From Arenibacter sp. P308M17 (lineage in GTDB: Bacteria; Bacteroidota; Bacteroidia; Flavobacteriales; Flavobacteriaceae): a stretch of DNA of 64,000 nucleotides. The position numbers were made by a program, and so were the translations under genes. This document shows, piece by piece, positions 16,817 through 26,965 of the stretch. Each line of letters begins with the position of its first letter. The stretch's first letter is position 1. The notes beneath the pieces are model-generated. The model had not been told where the DNA came from. It did no database searches and worked only from the letters and a program-made list of their open reading frames with translations. The stretch spans positions 124,001 to 188,000 of the forward strand of contig NZ_QVON01000008.1 of assembly GCF_003426735.1 (NCBI RefSeq), in the 5' to 3' direction.

Positions 16817-19390
16817 ATGCATAAGTCCTTCCAGATAAAGTTATCGGATAATTGGAGAATCCAGAGTGCAAATGAGGTTTCGGAAAAGGGGAGTGTAATT
16901 TCAACCGATCCCTCTATTTCCAAAAATTGGTTGCCTGCGGTAGTACCATCAACGGTTTTGAGCACTTTGGTGGCCAACAAGGTTTACGAAAACCCCTATT
17001 TTGGGGAGAATTTAAAGACCATTCCAACAGAATTATTTAAAGTATCCTGGTGGTATGCAACCAGTTTTGAACTTACAAAGGAGCAATCCAATGAATTTGC
17101 CAGTTTACAGTTTGAGGGTATAAACTATAAGGCCAACGTATGGTTAAACGGGCTGTTAATAGCCGATGATACTGTCATAGATGGGGCATTTCGCATTACC
17201 AACTTTGATGTAAGTACTCATATTAAAGATGGATCAAATATCTTGGCCATTGAGGTAGTCCCCCCCCGACCCGGCGATTTTAGTATAGGCTTTGTAGATT
17301 GGAATCCAGCCCCGCCAGACGGGAATATGGGAATTTTTAGACCTGTCAGCCTGTATCTTCATGGTGGGGTACGGATTGAAAATCCCTTTGTAAGGACCAA
17401 AGTAAATCTTGATACCTTGAAAGAGGCCGATATTGCTGTTTCTGCGGAACTGACCAATTGTTCCAATACTACAATTTCTGGAGATTTAATAGGTAAAATA
17501 GGTAAGGTAGTATTCAAGAAAAGTATCAGCCTGGCTCCAAAGGATAAAGAGTTGGTCACCTTTAACAGTAAGGAATTTGTAGGACTCCATTTTAAGCAAC
17601 CTAAACTTTGGTGGCCCATAAATCTGGGCAATCCCGATCTTTACGATCTGGATTTAAAATTTGTTGCCAGGGAGGAGGTTTTGGATGCCACCCAGCTGAG
17701 ATTTGGCATTCGCGATATAGAGGATTATTGGTTAAACGATATTCACCGGGGGTATAAGGTAAATGGCCAAAAAGTATTGATCAAAGGTGGCGGATGGACA
17801 GATGATATGCTTTTAATGGATACGGACGAAGGCATCGAGGCACAGGTGAAATATGTAAAACAAATGAACCTGAATTGTATTCGTTTGGAAGGCTTTTGGG
17901 GAAAGGATCACAAATTGTACGACCTCTGCGATGAAAACGGTATATTGTTGATGGTAGGTTGGAGTTGCCATTGGGAACATGAGATCCATATGGGGGTACC
18001 CGTTAATGAACGCTTTGGAGGTGTATATAAACCCGAGCATATAACCCATGTTGCCCAGGCCTGGGAAGATCAGGTAATATGGCTGCGCAACCATCCGAGC
18101 ATCTTTGTATGGACCGTAGCCAGTGACAAGGTGCCGATTACGGAATTGGAACAAAAATATATAGACACCTTTGCCAAATATGACCCTACAAGGCCCTATT
18201 TAAATTCTACAGGGGGAGTGGGAAGCGACCAGCACGTTATAGGTAGTGAGGATGTTATTAGCGAGATCAGCGGGTCGTCCGGGGTAAAAATGTTGGGCCC
18301 TTATGCCTATACTGCCCCGGTATATTGGTTTACAGATACTAAGTTTGGTGGGGCCTATGGGTTCAACACCGAAACGGGTCCAGGAGCCCAGGTACCCCAA
18401 TTGGAAAGTTTAAAAAAAATGATTCCTCAGCAGCAATTATGGCCCATTGGGGAAACCTGGAACTTTCATTGCGGACGGTATGAGTTTGCCGATCTAAGTA
18501 GATTTACCAAGGCCATTGAGGAAAAATACGGGGCTCCAAGTTCTTTGGAGGAGTTCGATAAAAAGGCCCAGGCAATGAACTATGAGCTTATGAGGCCCAT
18601 GTTCGAAGCCTTTCAGGTAAATAAAAGGAAATCCACCGGTATTATCCAATGGATGTTGAATGCGGCCTGGCCCAAGATGTATTGGCAGCTGTACGATTAT
18701 TACCTAAACCCAACAGCTGCGTTTTATGCCACTCAAAAGGCATGTTTGCCCTTAAGTCTTATCTACAATTATGGCGATAAAAACATTTATGCCATTAATG
18801 ATTACCTAAGACCGGCAGAAAATTTGTCTGCCCATATTAGGGTATATTCCATAGGGTCCGAAAAGTTGTTAGATGAGAAGGTGAACTTTACTCTGGATCC
18901 GGATTCATCAAAATCCATTTTCGAATTGGGAGATCTCAAAGGGCTTACGACTACCTATTTTGTAGACCTTCGTTTGTTGGATATAACAGGCTCAGAGATC
19001 AGCAATAATTTTTATTGGTTATCCACTAAGGAAGAGGTATTGGACTACGAGGCCGATTTGGGGCCTTTTGCGTTTCATACCCCTAGCAAGGTGTATGCGG
19101 ACTTTACACAGTTGAACGGGCTACCTATAATTCAATTGGGGCACTCACATTATTTTGAACGGGACGGGGAACAACAAAATATCAAAGTAGCACTTAAAAA
19201 CCACAGTGATCATATAGCATTTTTGGTCAACCTAAAGGTAGTGGATAAATGGACAGGAGAACTTATATTGCCCATTTTCTGGGAAGATAATTTTATGAAC
19301 TTACTACCAGGGGAGGAACGTATGATCAGTGCCAATTTTAAAGGAACTTCCGAGGCAATATTGAAGGTGGAGGGATGGAATTTGAAATAG
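16817..19390 (+). CDS. GH2-family exo-beta-D-glucosaminidase-like glycosidase
   Basis: This 857-residue protein has the GH2 layout: a sugar-binding jelly roll (about residues 1-185, with NYKANVWLNG), an immunoglobulin-like domain (about 190-300), and a TIM barrel from about 310 containing GGGWTDDMLL, followed by C-terminal beta domains. VWTVASDKVP places an aspartate (D437) and NTETGPG a glutamate (E519) where exo-beta-D-glucosaminidases of the CsxA subgroup have their acid and nucleophile; beta-galactosidases and glucuronidases have NE at the acid site. It would release terminal glucosamine from chitosan-like or amino-sugar glycans. No signal peptide is visible at ATG 16817, so it appears cytoplasmic. 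A beta-mannosidase-like specificity remains possible. Confidence 0.8.
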   Translation: MHKSFQIKLSDNWRIQSANEVSEKGSVISTDPSISKNWLPAVVPSTVLSTLVANKVYENPYFGENLKTIPTELFKVSWWYATSFELTKEQSNEFASLQFEGINYKANVWLNGLLIADDTVIDGAFRITNFDVSTHIKDGSNILAIEVVPPRPGDFSIGFVDWNPAPPDGNMGIFRPVSLYLHGGVRIENPFVRTKVNLDTLKEADIAVSAELTNCSNTTISGDLIGKIGKVVFKKSISLAPKDKELVTFNSKEFVGLHFKQPKLWWPINLGNPDLYDLDLKFVAREEVLDATQLRFGIRDIEDYWLNDIHRGYKVNGQKVLIKGGGWTDDMLLMDTDEGIEAQVKYVKQMNLNCIRLEGFWGKDHKLYDLCDENGILLMVGWSCHWEHEIHMGVPVNERFGGVYKPEHITHVAQAWEDQVIWLRNHPSIFVWTVASDKVPITELEQKYIDTFAKYDPTRPYLNSTGGVGSDQHVIGSEDVISEISGSSGVKMLGPYAYTAPVYWFTDTKFGGAYGFNTETGPGAQVPQLESLKKMIPQQQLWPIGETWNFHCGRYEFADLSRFTKAIEEKYGAPSSLEEFDKKAQAMNYELMRPMFEAFQVNKRKSTGIIQWMLNAAWPKMYWQLYDYYLNPTAAFYATQKACLPLSLIYNYGDKNIYAINDYLRPAENLSAHIRVYSIGSEKLLDEKVNFTLDPDSSKSIFELGDLKGLTTTYFVDLRLLDITGSEISNNFYWLSTKEEVLDYEADLGPFAFHTPSKVYADFTQLNGLPIIQLGHSHYFERDGEQQNIKVALKNHSDHIAFLVNLKVVDKWTGELILPIFWEDNFMNLLPGEERMISANFKGTSEAILKVEGWNLK

Positions 19391-19441
19391 TCCCAAGACA
19401 TATTTATTTCTTTGATTAGAAGACTTTTAATAACCGATATT

Positions 19442-20533
19442 ATGAGAATTTGGATAAAACATTTAGTTGCAATAGCCCTTTTAATATCGATAGGGTCTTG
19501 TAAGGAAAAGGGGAAAGAAAGTGGATCTGAAATATTGGGAAAGCATCCTGCCATAAGCCTTGAAGAATACATTTACCCAATAGGGCAAGGGCCAACACCT
19601 CAATGTCACGCCCCAACTATTGATATCAGCAACGGCATCTTGGTGGCTTCCTGGTTCGGGGGAACAGAAGAAAAAAACAATGATGTAGGGATTTGGGTTT
19701 CAAGAAAAATAGGCGATATATGGACAAGCCCGGTTGAAGTAGCCAATGGGGTGGAGGATGATGGAGTTCGATATCCATGTTGGAACCCAGTTCTTTTTAA
19801 ACCTAAAAATAAACCTTTGATACTTTTTTACAAAGTGGGTCCCGATCCATTATATTGGTGGGGAATGTATAGGACATCTGAAGATGACGGATTTACTTGG
19901 TCTGCCCCTACAAGACTTCCAGAAGGAATATTGGGCCCCATTAAAAATAGACCTGTTACCCTTTCCAACGGGGATATTTTGTCTCCTTCCAGTACTGAGA
20001 GCGAAACGGGGGGTCATAAAATTCATTTGGAAAGGAGTCCGGATTTTGGCCAAACCTGGACCAAAACGGCCCCTTTGAACGATGGTATAAAATTTAAGGC
20101 CATTCAACCTGCCATCCTGGATCACGGTAACGATACCCTCCAATTATTGAGTAGAACCTATGAGGGGACAATAGGGCAAAATTGGTCTTATGACGGTGGA
20201 CTTAACTGGAGTGAAATGACTGCTACCGAACTTCCCAACCCTGATTCCGGGATTGATGCAATTACCTTAAGGGATGGGCGACACGTACTGATCTACAATC
20301 CTACCACCATAGCATCCGAAGATAGGGTTCCATTGAGCGTAGGCCTGTCCCAAGATGGCAAAACATGGAAGAGAGTGTTGGATTTGGAACCCCTAACGGC
20401 AATCACGGATAAAAAGGGAGAGGAATATTCCTATCCTACCCTGATACAAACCCCGGACGGAATGATACATATCGTGTATACATGGAATAGAAAGACGGTA
20501 AAACACCTAGTATTGGATCCTGAAAAATTATAA
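19442..20533 (+). CDS. sialidase-fold (BNR/Asp-box) lipoprotein
   Basis: A 363-residue lipoprotein (lipobox SIGSC, Cys20) with a six-bladed-propeller signature: Asp-box motifs SEDDGFTW (near residue 146), SPDFGQTW (near 199), SYDGGLNW (near 249) and a shorter SQDGKTW later. Such exo-alpha-sialidase-like (BNR_2) proteins act at the surface or in the periplasm on terminal sugars; many in Bacteroidota have other specificities. ATG 19442 gives the lipoprotein signal, while the upstream TTG does not. It lies 51 nt after the GH2 gene. Whether sialic acid is the true substrate is unknown. Confidence 0.8.
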   Translation: MRIWIKHLVAIALLISIGSCKEKGKESGSEILGKHPAISLEEYIYPIGQGPTPQCHAPTIDISNGILVASWFGGTEEKNNDVGIWVSRKIGDIWTSPVEVANGVEDDGVRYPCWNPVLFKPKNKPLILFYKVGPDPLYWWGMYRTSEDDGFTWSAPTRLPEGILGPIKNRPVTLSNGDILSPSSTESETGGHKIHLERSPDFGQTWTKTAPLNDGIKFKAIQPAILDHGNDTLQLLSRTYEGTIGQNWSYDGGLNWSEMTATELPNPDSGIDAITLRDGRHVLIYNPTTIASEDRVPLSVGLSQDGKTWKRVLDLEPLTAITDKKGEEYSYPTLIQTPDGMIHIVYTWNRKTVKHLVLDPEKL

Positions 20534-20653
20534 ATAGAATTACCATATAACAACCATTGACAATGAAACATCCTTGACTAAAGATTTTGTCACACGGCGA
20601 AATGATTATTTGGATGTTACATGTGACATTTGAAAAGCAATAAATATAAACAC

Positions 20654-21937
20654 ATGAAAAAACTAGCAATACATGGAGGCACCCCTAGTCGAGATACCAA
20701 TAAGAATCCCTGGCCTAAATGGCCGGTTTGGGGGAAAGAGGAAGAAGTTGCTTTAATTGAGGTATTACATAGTGGGGTTTGGTCCTACAATGGGCCAAAG
20801 GAAATGGAGTTCAATAGACTTTTTGCAGAATTTACAGGGGTAAAACATGCCATATGTGCCGTAAACGGTACCATAACCTTACAGATTGCCCTGGAAGCCC
20901 TTGGTATAGGTGTAGGTGATGAGGTTATCGTTCCTGGACTAACCTGGCAAGCTACCGCTGCCACTGTAATCGACGTAAATGCCACTCCCATATTGGTAGA
21001 TATTTGTGAAGATACCTGGTGTATAGATCCAAAGGAAATTGAAAAGGCCATAACGCCAAGAACAAAGGCTATTATTCCTGTACATCTCTATGGCGCTTTT
21101 GCGGATATGGATGCCATAATGGCCATTGCCAAGAAACATAATCTTTATGTTATTGAGGATTGCGCCCATAAACATGGAGGCGAATGGAAGGGCAAAAAAG
21201 CGGGAAGCATCGGAAACGTTGGTAGCTTCAGCTTTCAATTATCAAAACATTTAACCGCTGGCGAGGGGGGTTCCGTTACTACCAATGACACCGATTTGGC
21301 CGAAAAAATGGATGCCCTGAGAAATGTGGGTCGAAGACCTGAAGGGGATTCGCTCATCGGTGCGGACAAGGGGATTGGGGATTATGGTGATGACGGTAAT
21401 TTTATTCAGTCAGGCAACTACCGGATTACCGAATTTCAAGCAGCAATACTGGTTGAGGGCTTAAAAAGATTGCCGGAACAAAATGCAAATAGGGACGCCA
21501 ATGGGGCTTATTTAAATACGTTGCTAAATGAAATAGAAGGAGTTACACCTTTAAAAAGGGATGATAGGGAAACCAAAAAGGCCTATTTCAATTTTGCTTT
21601 TCGCTACGATACCGGTAAGTTCAAGAATTTACCGGTAGAGAAGTTTAGGGCTGCCCTTGAAGCGGAATTGGGCATAGTTGTGGATGCATGTTATGAACCT
21701 TTAAATAATTGCTCATTATACGTGCCACATACAAAACCTTCCAGACATAAATTAAATGATGCCTATTGGAAGGCCATAGATCCCAAGCGGTTTTCATTAC
21801 CGGTCTGTGAACGTATTTTTAAGGAAGAATCCGTTTGTGTCCACCACAAGGTATTAATGGGAACAAAGGCCGATATGGATCTGGTGGCCGCTGCCATAAA
21901 AAAGATTTATACCCATGCCGAGGAATTGTTGGACTAA
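20654..21937 (+). CDS. DegT/DnrJ/EryC1-family PLP aminotransferase
   Basis: This 427-residue cytoplasmic enzyme belongs to the sugar aminotransferase family (fold type I). VIEDCAHKHGG carries the PLP-binding aspartate, and FSFQLSKHLTAGEGG contains the Schiff-base lysine (about K198). Members transfer an amino group to or from keto-sugars or inositols. ATG 20654 precedes MKKLAIHGGTP, the usual start. The next gene is a Gfo/Idh/MocA dehydrogenase; such pairs interconvert hydroxyl, keto and amino groups on a sugar ring. Inside a glycan-use locus a catabolic, deaminating direction is plausible, but this is inference. Confidence 0.87.
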   Translation: MKKLAIHGGTPSRDTNKNPWPKWPVWGKEEEVALIEVLHSGVWSYNGPKEMEFNRLFAEFTGVKHAICAVNGTITLQIALEALGIGVGDEVIVPGLTWQATAATVIDVNATPILVDICEDTWCIDPKEIEKAITPRTKAIIPVHLYGAFADMDAIMAIAKKHNLYVIEDCAHKHGGEWKGKKAGSIGNVGSFSFQLSKHLTAGEGGSVTTNDTDLAEKMDALRNVGRRPEGDSLIGADKGIGDYGDDGNFIQSGNYRITEFQAAILVEGLKRLPEQNANRDANGAYLNTLLNEIEGVTPLKRDDRETKKAYFNFAFRYDTGKFKNLPVEKFRAALEAELGIVVDACYEPLNNCSLYVPHTKPSRHKLNDAYWKAIDPKRFSLPVCERIFKEESVCVHHKVLMGTKADMDLVAAAIKKIYTHAEELLD

Positions 21938-22050
21938 GGAAGTGTCGGTAACACTACAGCTGCCATTTTTGGAAGCAAGGCGATAATTATCGGGACAAAA
22001 TAATTAAATTTTTATTACCCCTTTTCAACTTAATAAAAATTTTTAAATAG

Positions 22051-23055
22051 ATGAAAATTAAAATAGCCCTTATAGGTGCCGGATTTATTTCGGATTACCA
22101 CGCTCGTGGATTACAAACACTGGCCAATGTTAAAATTGTGGCCGTGGTGTCCAAAAACCTTGAAAATGCCAAGAAGTTTGCCCTTAAGTACCATATTAAA
22201 GAGGCGTTGACCGATATTTCATCATTGGTAAAAAGGGATGATCTGGATGCCGTAATTATAAGCACCCCCAATCAATTTCACGCGCCCTATGCCATAGCCT
22301 TTTTGCAAAATGGCAAGGATGTTTTTCTTGAAAAACCCATGGGGATGAGTGGTGATGAAGGTAAACAAATTGCTGAGGCGGCAAACAAGTACAACCAATT
22401 GGTGATGGTGGGGCATATGTGGCGTTTTGATGCGGATACCTGTTATATAAGGGATACTGTAGCCTCGGGAACAATAGGAAGGGTATTTAAGACCAAAGGC
22501 TACGGAATACATGAAAATTGGGGACCCTCCGGTTGGTTTACCCAAAAGGAAATGGCAGGCGGCGGAGCCTTGGCGGATATGGGTGTCCATGCCATTGACG
22601 CCGTTAGGTATATCTTGGGAGATCCAAATCCGATAAAAGTCTATGCCAGAATTTCTACGGAGTTTGGAGATTATGATGTGGACGATAGCGCAATCCTGGT
22701 CATTACATGGGACAATGGTACCGAAAGTATTATTGAAAGTGGATGGTGGCATCCCCATATGGACGGACCCGAGGCCAGTACCAGTCTGTTCGGGACAAAA
22801 GGCTATGCCAATCTGTTTCCCACATTTTTGAAAATGAAGGAAGGCGAAGGTACGGTAACCACAGTGCCAGAGCTTCCAAAAAGGGAGGATCACTGCGACC
22901 AAATCATCTATACCCGCCAAATGGAGTATTTTGTGGAATGTATAAAAACCAGGCAACCACCCGTTCCGGGAATCGTGGAAGGACAAATGGTGTTGGACAT
23001 TGTGGATGCGGCCTATAGATCGGCAGAAACAGGAGAGGTAGTCAATTTAGTTTAG
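22051..23055 (+). CDS. Gfo/Idh/MocA-family NAD(P)-dependent sugar dehydrogenase
   Basis: A 334-residue oxidoreductase with an N-terminal Rossmann domain (IGAGFISDYHARG), the family EKP motif (FLEKPMG, near residue 94) and a C-terminal alpha/beta domain with DMGVHAIDAVRYILG, carrying the histidine of the active site. It oxidises or reduces a hydroxyl on a sugar, sugar acid or inositol with NAD(P). It has no signal peptide. It sits between the DegT aminotransferase and a HAD phosphatase, pointing to a shared cytoplasmic sugar pathway. Confidence 0.88.
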   Translation: MKIKIALIGAGFISDYHARGLQTLANVKIVAVVSKNLENAKKFALKYHIKEALTDISSLVKRDDLDAVIISTPNQFHAPYAIAFLQNGKDVFLEKPMGMSGDEGKQIAEAANKYNQLVMVGHMWRFDADTCYIRDTVASGTIGRVFKTKGYGIHENWGPSGWFTQKEMAGGGALADMGVHAIDAVRYILGDPNPIKVYARISTEFGDYDVDDSAILVITWDNGTESIIESGWWHPHMDGPEASTSLFGTKGYANLFPTFLKMKEGEGTVTTVPELPKREDHCDQIIYTRQMEYFVECIKTRQPPVPGIVEGQMVLDIVDAAYRSAETGEVVNLV

Positions 23056-23074
23056 TATTCGTAACTTTTAAAAA

Positions 23075-23722
23075 ATGGCACTGAGCGGATTAAAGGACAC
23101 TATTGAAAACATCATTTTTGACCTGGACGGTACCCTTTGGGACCCTATGCCCATGAGCATTAAGGCATGGTATACCGCATTGAATGGGTATGATTGTATT
23201 AAGGACCCTATTTCCGAGGAAGATATTCAAGGTATTTTGGGAATGCAGCACAACCTGGTAGGGAAGAAACTGTTCCCATATCTAAGTGAAGAGCAGCAAT
23301 TGGCGGTTATGGGCAGTTGTTATGAACAGGAGGTGAACGACATTAAGGAGTCCGGAGGGATTTTGTACCATGGACTGGAAGAAACCTTGGATACCTTGGA
23401 CAAAAAGTACGATCTGTATATAGTCAGTAATTGTCAGGCCGGTTATATCGAGGCCTTTTATGAATACCATGGCTTGAACGCTTATTTTAAAGATTTTGAA
23501 TGTTCCGGAAATACCGGTCTGTCCAAAACCGAAAATATAAAGATGATCATGAAAAGGAACAAACTTTCCAAGCCCATTTATATTGGGGATACCCTAGGGG
23601 ACTACACGGCTGCTAATGGGAACAGTATCCCTTTTGTTTTTGCCAAATACGGCTTTGGCCATGTCCCCAAAGCAGATTATACCATTAATAAAATTGGGGA
23701 TTTAAAAGAGTTGCTCACATAG
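23075..23722 (+). CDS. HAD-superfamily phosphatase (phosphoglycolate-phosphatase-like)
   Basis: A 215-residue hydrolase with the HAD motifs: nucleophile DLDGTLWD near residue 18, motif II YIVSNCQ, a lysine in GLSKTENI, and motif IV YIGDTLGDY. The helical cap is inserted after motif I, as in subclass I. It would remove phosphate from a small sugar phosphate. Its start lies 19 nt after the dehydrogenase stop codon, so they are probably co-transcribed. The exact substrate is unknown. Confidence 0.85.
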   Translation: MALSGLKDTIENIIFDLDGTLWDPMPMSIKAWYTALNGYDCIKDPISEEDIQGILGMQHNLVGKKLFPYLSEEQQLAVMGSCYEQEVNDIKESGGILYHGLEETLDTLDKKYDLYIVSNCQAGYIEAFYEYHGLNAYFKDFECSGNTGLSKTENIKMIMKRNKLSKPIYIGDTLGDYTAANGNSIPFVFAKYGFGHVPKADYTINKIGDLKELLT

Positions 23723-23989
23723 AGGGAATATGGTACAATCCACCCATTTTCTTTGCTGCATTGCGGGCAACTACATTATCATTGCTTCATGGATTGGAAA
23801 ACACCTCGGACCAAAATTAAAATCTGTAATAGTCAGTATTTTTCTTCTCATTAATTATCCCTACTTTAGGGTGCTGTGCCTACCAATTATCAAAGAGGAC
23901 AGCACAATAAGTATTGATTCCCGCAATTTTAATAGTTGGTTTTAAGGTTTTGGATCTCTATATTTGATAATGGCTATAAAATTTTGACA

Positions 23990-26965
23990 ATGTTTTTTCG
24001 TGGAACTAAAGTTTTGGTCCTAGTTGGTACGCTGGGAGTTTTGGGGATTTCCTGTGACCGAACGGAAAAATTCTCCGAACCGCTACCTAAGGTGGTCGAC
24101 TTTAATTTTCACGTAAAACCTATATTGGTTCAGAATTGTTATTTGTGCCATGGCCCGGATCCCAGTAGCAGGAAAGCGGAATTGCGATTGGATACCTACG
24201 AGGGTGCCGTAGCCGCCCTTAAGGAAGGTGGCCATGCCATAGTGCCCGGAAAGACATCAAAAAGTGAACTGCTAAAGCGAATCTACAATGAAGATCCCGG
24301 CAAGATCATGCCCCCTCCTGAAACCAATCTTAAACTTACAGAGAGGGAAAAAGCCCTTTTGGACAAATGGATAGACCAAGGTGCCCAATGGAAAGAACAC
24401 TGGTCCTTTATTAAGCCTGCAACCAAAATGGATTTGGACGACCCCAATGCCATCGATATATTGATAGACCGGCAATTGGAAGGGAAGGGACTGGAAAAAG
24501 TTCCGATGGCCAATAAAAATTCCCTTATCCGCAGAGTATCCTATTTGCTTACCGGCCTACCTCCAAACCCAAATGAAGTTCAGGAATTTATTTCCGATAC
24601 CAGTACTGTGGCTTATGAAAAATTGGTGGATCGATATCTTAATTCCCCGGCCTATGGGGAAAGATGGGCACGGCATTGGATGGATCTGGTACGTTATGCC
24701 GAAACAAAGGGCCACGAATTTGATTACACCATAACCGGTGCCTGGAAGTACCGGGATTATTTGATCAGGGCATTTAACGGGGATGTGCCATATGATCAAT
24801 TATTGAAGGAACATATTGCAGGCGACTTATTGGAGAATGTTAGGGAAAATAAGGAAACCGGCGTTTCCGAATCTAGGCTGGGGACTACTTTTTATGTTAT
24901 GGGCGAAGGAACCCATAGCCCTGTGGATGTGCGCCAGGACGAGGCAGATCGGATCGATAATATGATAGACGTTACTACCAAGACCTTTCAGGGGTTGACG
25001 GTTTCCTGTGCAAAATGTCACGATCATAAGTTCGACCCCATTACAGCTGCCGATTATTATGCACTCTACGGGGTCATGGAGAGTACGAGGTTTTCCCCTA
25101 TCCCCTCCAATACCGCTAAGGAAACAGAGATCACTGTCAGGGAAATAGAACACCTAAATTCCTATATGAGAAAGTTGGTTGCCAGTAAATGGGACACGGC
25201 CAAAAGCGACTATGGAAATACCGATCTAGCTCATAATACGGTAGTAGGCAAAGAGCAAAATAGCTATACCGTCATCGGCGATTTTAGAGGTAGGGATTTT
25301 GATGGCTGGAAAAGTGATGGCCATGGCTTTGGAAAGCGCACCACCCTTGGCGATCCCATATTGGACCAAACTTCGGGCAAATTATTGGGATTACAGCAAG
25401 GGAAGGCCTCCAGTAAGTTGATGGGAACGGGAATTTTTGGAGCGCTACGATCTCCCAATATACTTTTGGAAAAAGATTTTATTGGCGTTAGGGCACTTGG
25501 ACAAAGCAGTAGTATCAGAATAATTATAGACAATTTTCAATTGATCCAAAATCCTATTTACGGGGGAATGGACCAAAAGGTGAACACGGGGAACTGGAAT
25601 AATTTTGTATTTAACGTGGCTCCATGGAAAGGCAGGAAGGCGTATATTGAAATTATACCCGGGGGATATGAGGGCCACATATACAATTTACCGGAGGACG
25701 CTTTTATAGAGGCGGAATATGCCGTGACTTACGATGGGGAATGGCCGTCCAATTTGGAAAACGAACTTAGCTCCGTACAGGGCAAGGATAATTGGGCCAG
25801 CTTGGATATCCCACCAAATAAAGTAAAGGCACTAAATGAAGATTTGAGGATGGGGAAATTACCTGCCCGCTTCCCGGAATTGAAATCGGTGATAGACAGT
25901 AGTCAACAGTTGGCCAAAAAATTAAAAACCGATACTTTTTTTAATGGAGTATACGATGGATATGCAGTAAACAGTCCGGTTTTCAATAGGGGAAATTATA
26001 AGGAACCATCTGAAGAACGTATTCCCAGGAGGTATTTATCGGCACTGTCATTAGGGGATTCCCTATTTAAATCTGACGGAAGTGGGCGGCTGGAATTGGC
26101 AAGGGCCATGTTGAACAATGACAATCCCTTGACATCCCGGGTAATGGTAAATCGAATTTGGCATCATTTGTTCGGCAGGGGAATAGTGGAGACGGTAGAC
26201 AATTTTGGCCTTCAGGGAAAATTGCCCTCACATCCCGAACTTTTGGATTATTTGGCCGTTAAGTTTCAAAATGACGGCTGGTCCATAAAAAGTATGATTA
26301 GGGCTATAGTCACCTCCGAAACTTTTAAACGGAGTACCTTGAAAAGTGATGCCCTTGCCAGCAAGGATCCCAATAATATTTATTTGGCCTCATTTCCGGT
26401 AAGAAGGTTGGAGGCAGAGGCCATTCGCGACGGGATACTGATGGTTACCGAAAGTTTGGATGCTACCATGTACGGGGTGCCGGTGGCTACCCATCTCACG
26501 GACTTTATGCAGGGACGGGGTAGGCCAGGGAAATCCGGACCTATAGACGGGGATGGTCGGAGAAGTATTTATTTGGAGGTGAGGAGGAATTTCTTGGAAC
26601 CAATGATGACCACTTTTGATCGTCCAATACCCTTTAGCACTTTTGGCAGTAGGAACGTTACCAATGTGCCATCGCAATCCTTGATTTTAATGAACGATCC
26701 GTTGGTTGCGCAACAGGCGGAAATTATGGCGGAAAAATTATTGGAAAAAGGATTGGGCAGTTTTGAGGAAAAAGTACAGTGGATCTATATGCAGGCCTTT
26801 TCACGTTTGGCAACTTCGGAAGAACTTAAGAAAGCTTCCAATTTTTTTGAAATGCTGAGAACAATGGAGGGGAAGGACATTACCGGAGCCGATAAAGAAA
26901 TAGTAGTATGGAAAGAGTATTGCCATAGTATTTTTAATTTAAAAGAATTTATATACCTCATATAA
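23990..26965 (+). CDS. PSCyt1-DUF1549-DUF1553 lipoprotein (planctomycete-type cytochrome protein)
   Basis: This 991-residue lipoprotein (lipobox LGISC, Cys22) has, in order, a planctomycete-type cytochrome domain with one CYLCH haem motif (about residues 50-54) and PGKIMPPPE as likely distal ligand region, a DUF1549 domain (about 140-380, with CAKCHDHKFDPI, a second CxxCH), a jelly-roll insert resembling a carbohydrate-binding module (about 420-600), and a DUF1553 domain (about 660-970, LTSRVMVNRIWHHLFGRG) ending in the usual NLKEFIYLI. ATG 23990 gives the lipoprotein signal. The biochemical role of this family is unknown; haem binding and export suggest extracytoplasmic electron transfer on a sugar. 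The next gene overlaps by one base. Confidence 0.88.
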   Translation: MFFRGTKVLVLVGTLGVLGISCDRTEKFSEPLPKVVDFNFHVKPILVQNCYLCHGPDPSSRKAELRLDTYEGAVAALKEGGHAIVPGKTSKSELLKRIYNEDPGKIMPPPETNLKLTEREKALLDKWIDQGAQWKEHWSFIKPATKMDLDDPNAIDILIDRQLEGKGLEKVPMANKNSLIRRVSYLLTGLPPNPNEVQEFISDTSTVAYEKLVDRYLNSPAYGERWARHWMDLVRYAETKGHEFDYTITGAWKYRDYLIRAFNGDVPYDQLLKEHIAGDLLENVRENKETGVSESRLGTTFYVMGEGTHSPVDVRQDEADRIDNMIDVTTKTFQGLTVSCAKCHDHKFDPITAADYYALYGVMESTRFSPIPSNTAKETEITVREIEHLNSYMRKLVASKWDTAKSDYGNTDLAHNTVVGKEQNSYTVIGDFRGRDFDGWKSDGHGFGKRTTLGDPILDQTSGKLLGLQQGKASSKLMGTGIFGALRSPNILLEKDFIGVRALGQSSSIRIIIDNFQLIQNPIYGGMDQKVNTGNWNNFVFNVAPWKGRKAYIEIIPGGYEGHIYNLPEDAFIEAEYAVTYDGEWPSNLENELSSVQGKDNWASLDIPPNKVKALNEDLRMGKLPARFPELKSVIDSSQQLAKKLKTDTFFNGVYDGYAVNSPVFNRGNYKEPSEERIPRRYLSALSLGDSLFKSDGSGRLELARAMLNNDNPLTSRVMVNRIWHHLFGRGIVETVDNFGLQGKLPSHPELLDYLAVKFQNDGWSIKSMIRAIVTSETFKRSTLKSDALASKDPNNIYLASFPVRRLEAEAIRDGILMVTESLDATMYGVPVATHLTDFMQGRGRPGKSGPIDGDGRRSIYLEVRRNFLEPMMTTFDRPIPFSTFGSRNVTNVPSQSLILMNDPLVAQQAEIMAEKLLEKGLGSFEEKVQWIYMQAFSRLATSEELKKASNFFEMLRTMEGKDITGADKEIVVWKEYCHSIFNLKEFIYLI

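Noticed and set aside
16626-16817. 63-codon plus-strand frame before the GH2 gene
   Set aside because: It starts with TTG, has no domain or clear membrane pattern and occupies a leader-like AT-rich gap; it is probably chance.
22222-22986. 254-codon minus-strand frame opposite the Gfo/Idh/MocA gene
   Set aside because: It is long but antisense to a gene with all family motifs, and its translation is histidine- and cysteine-rich without a recognisable fold.
23730-23945. 71-codon plus-strand frame before the cytochrome lipoprotein gene
   Set aside because: The composition is mixed hydrophobic and cysteine-rich without order, and the stretch is better explained as a 267-base leader region.
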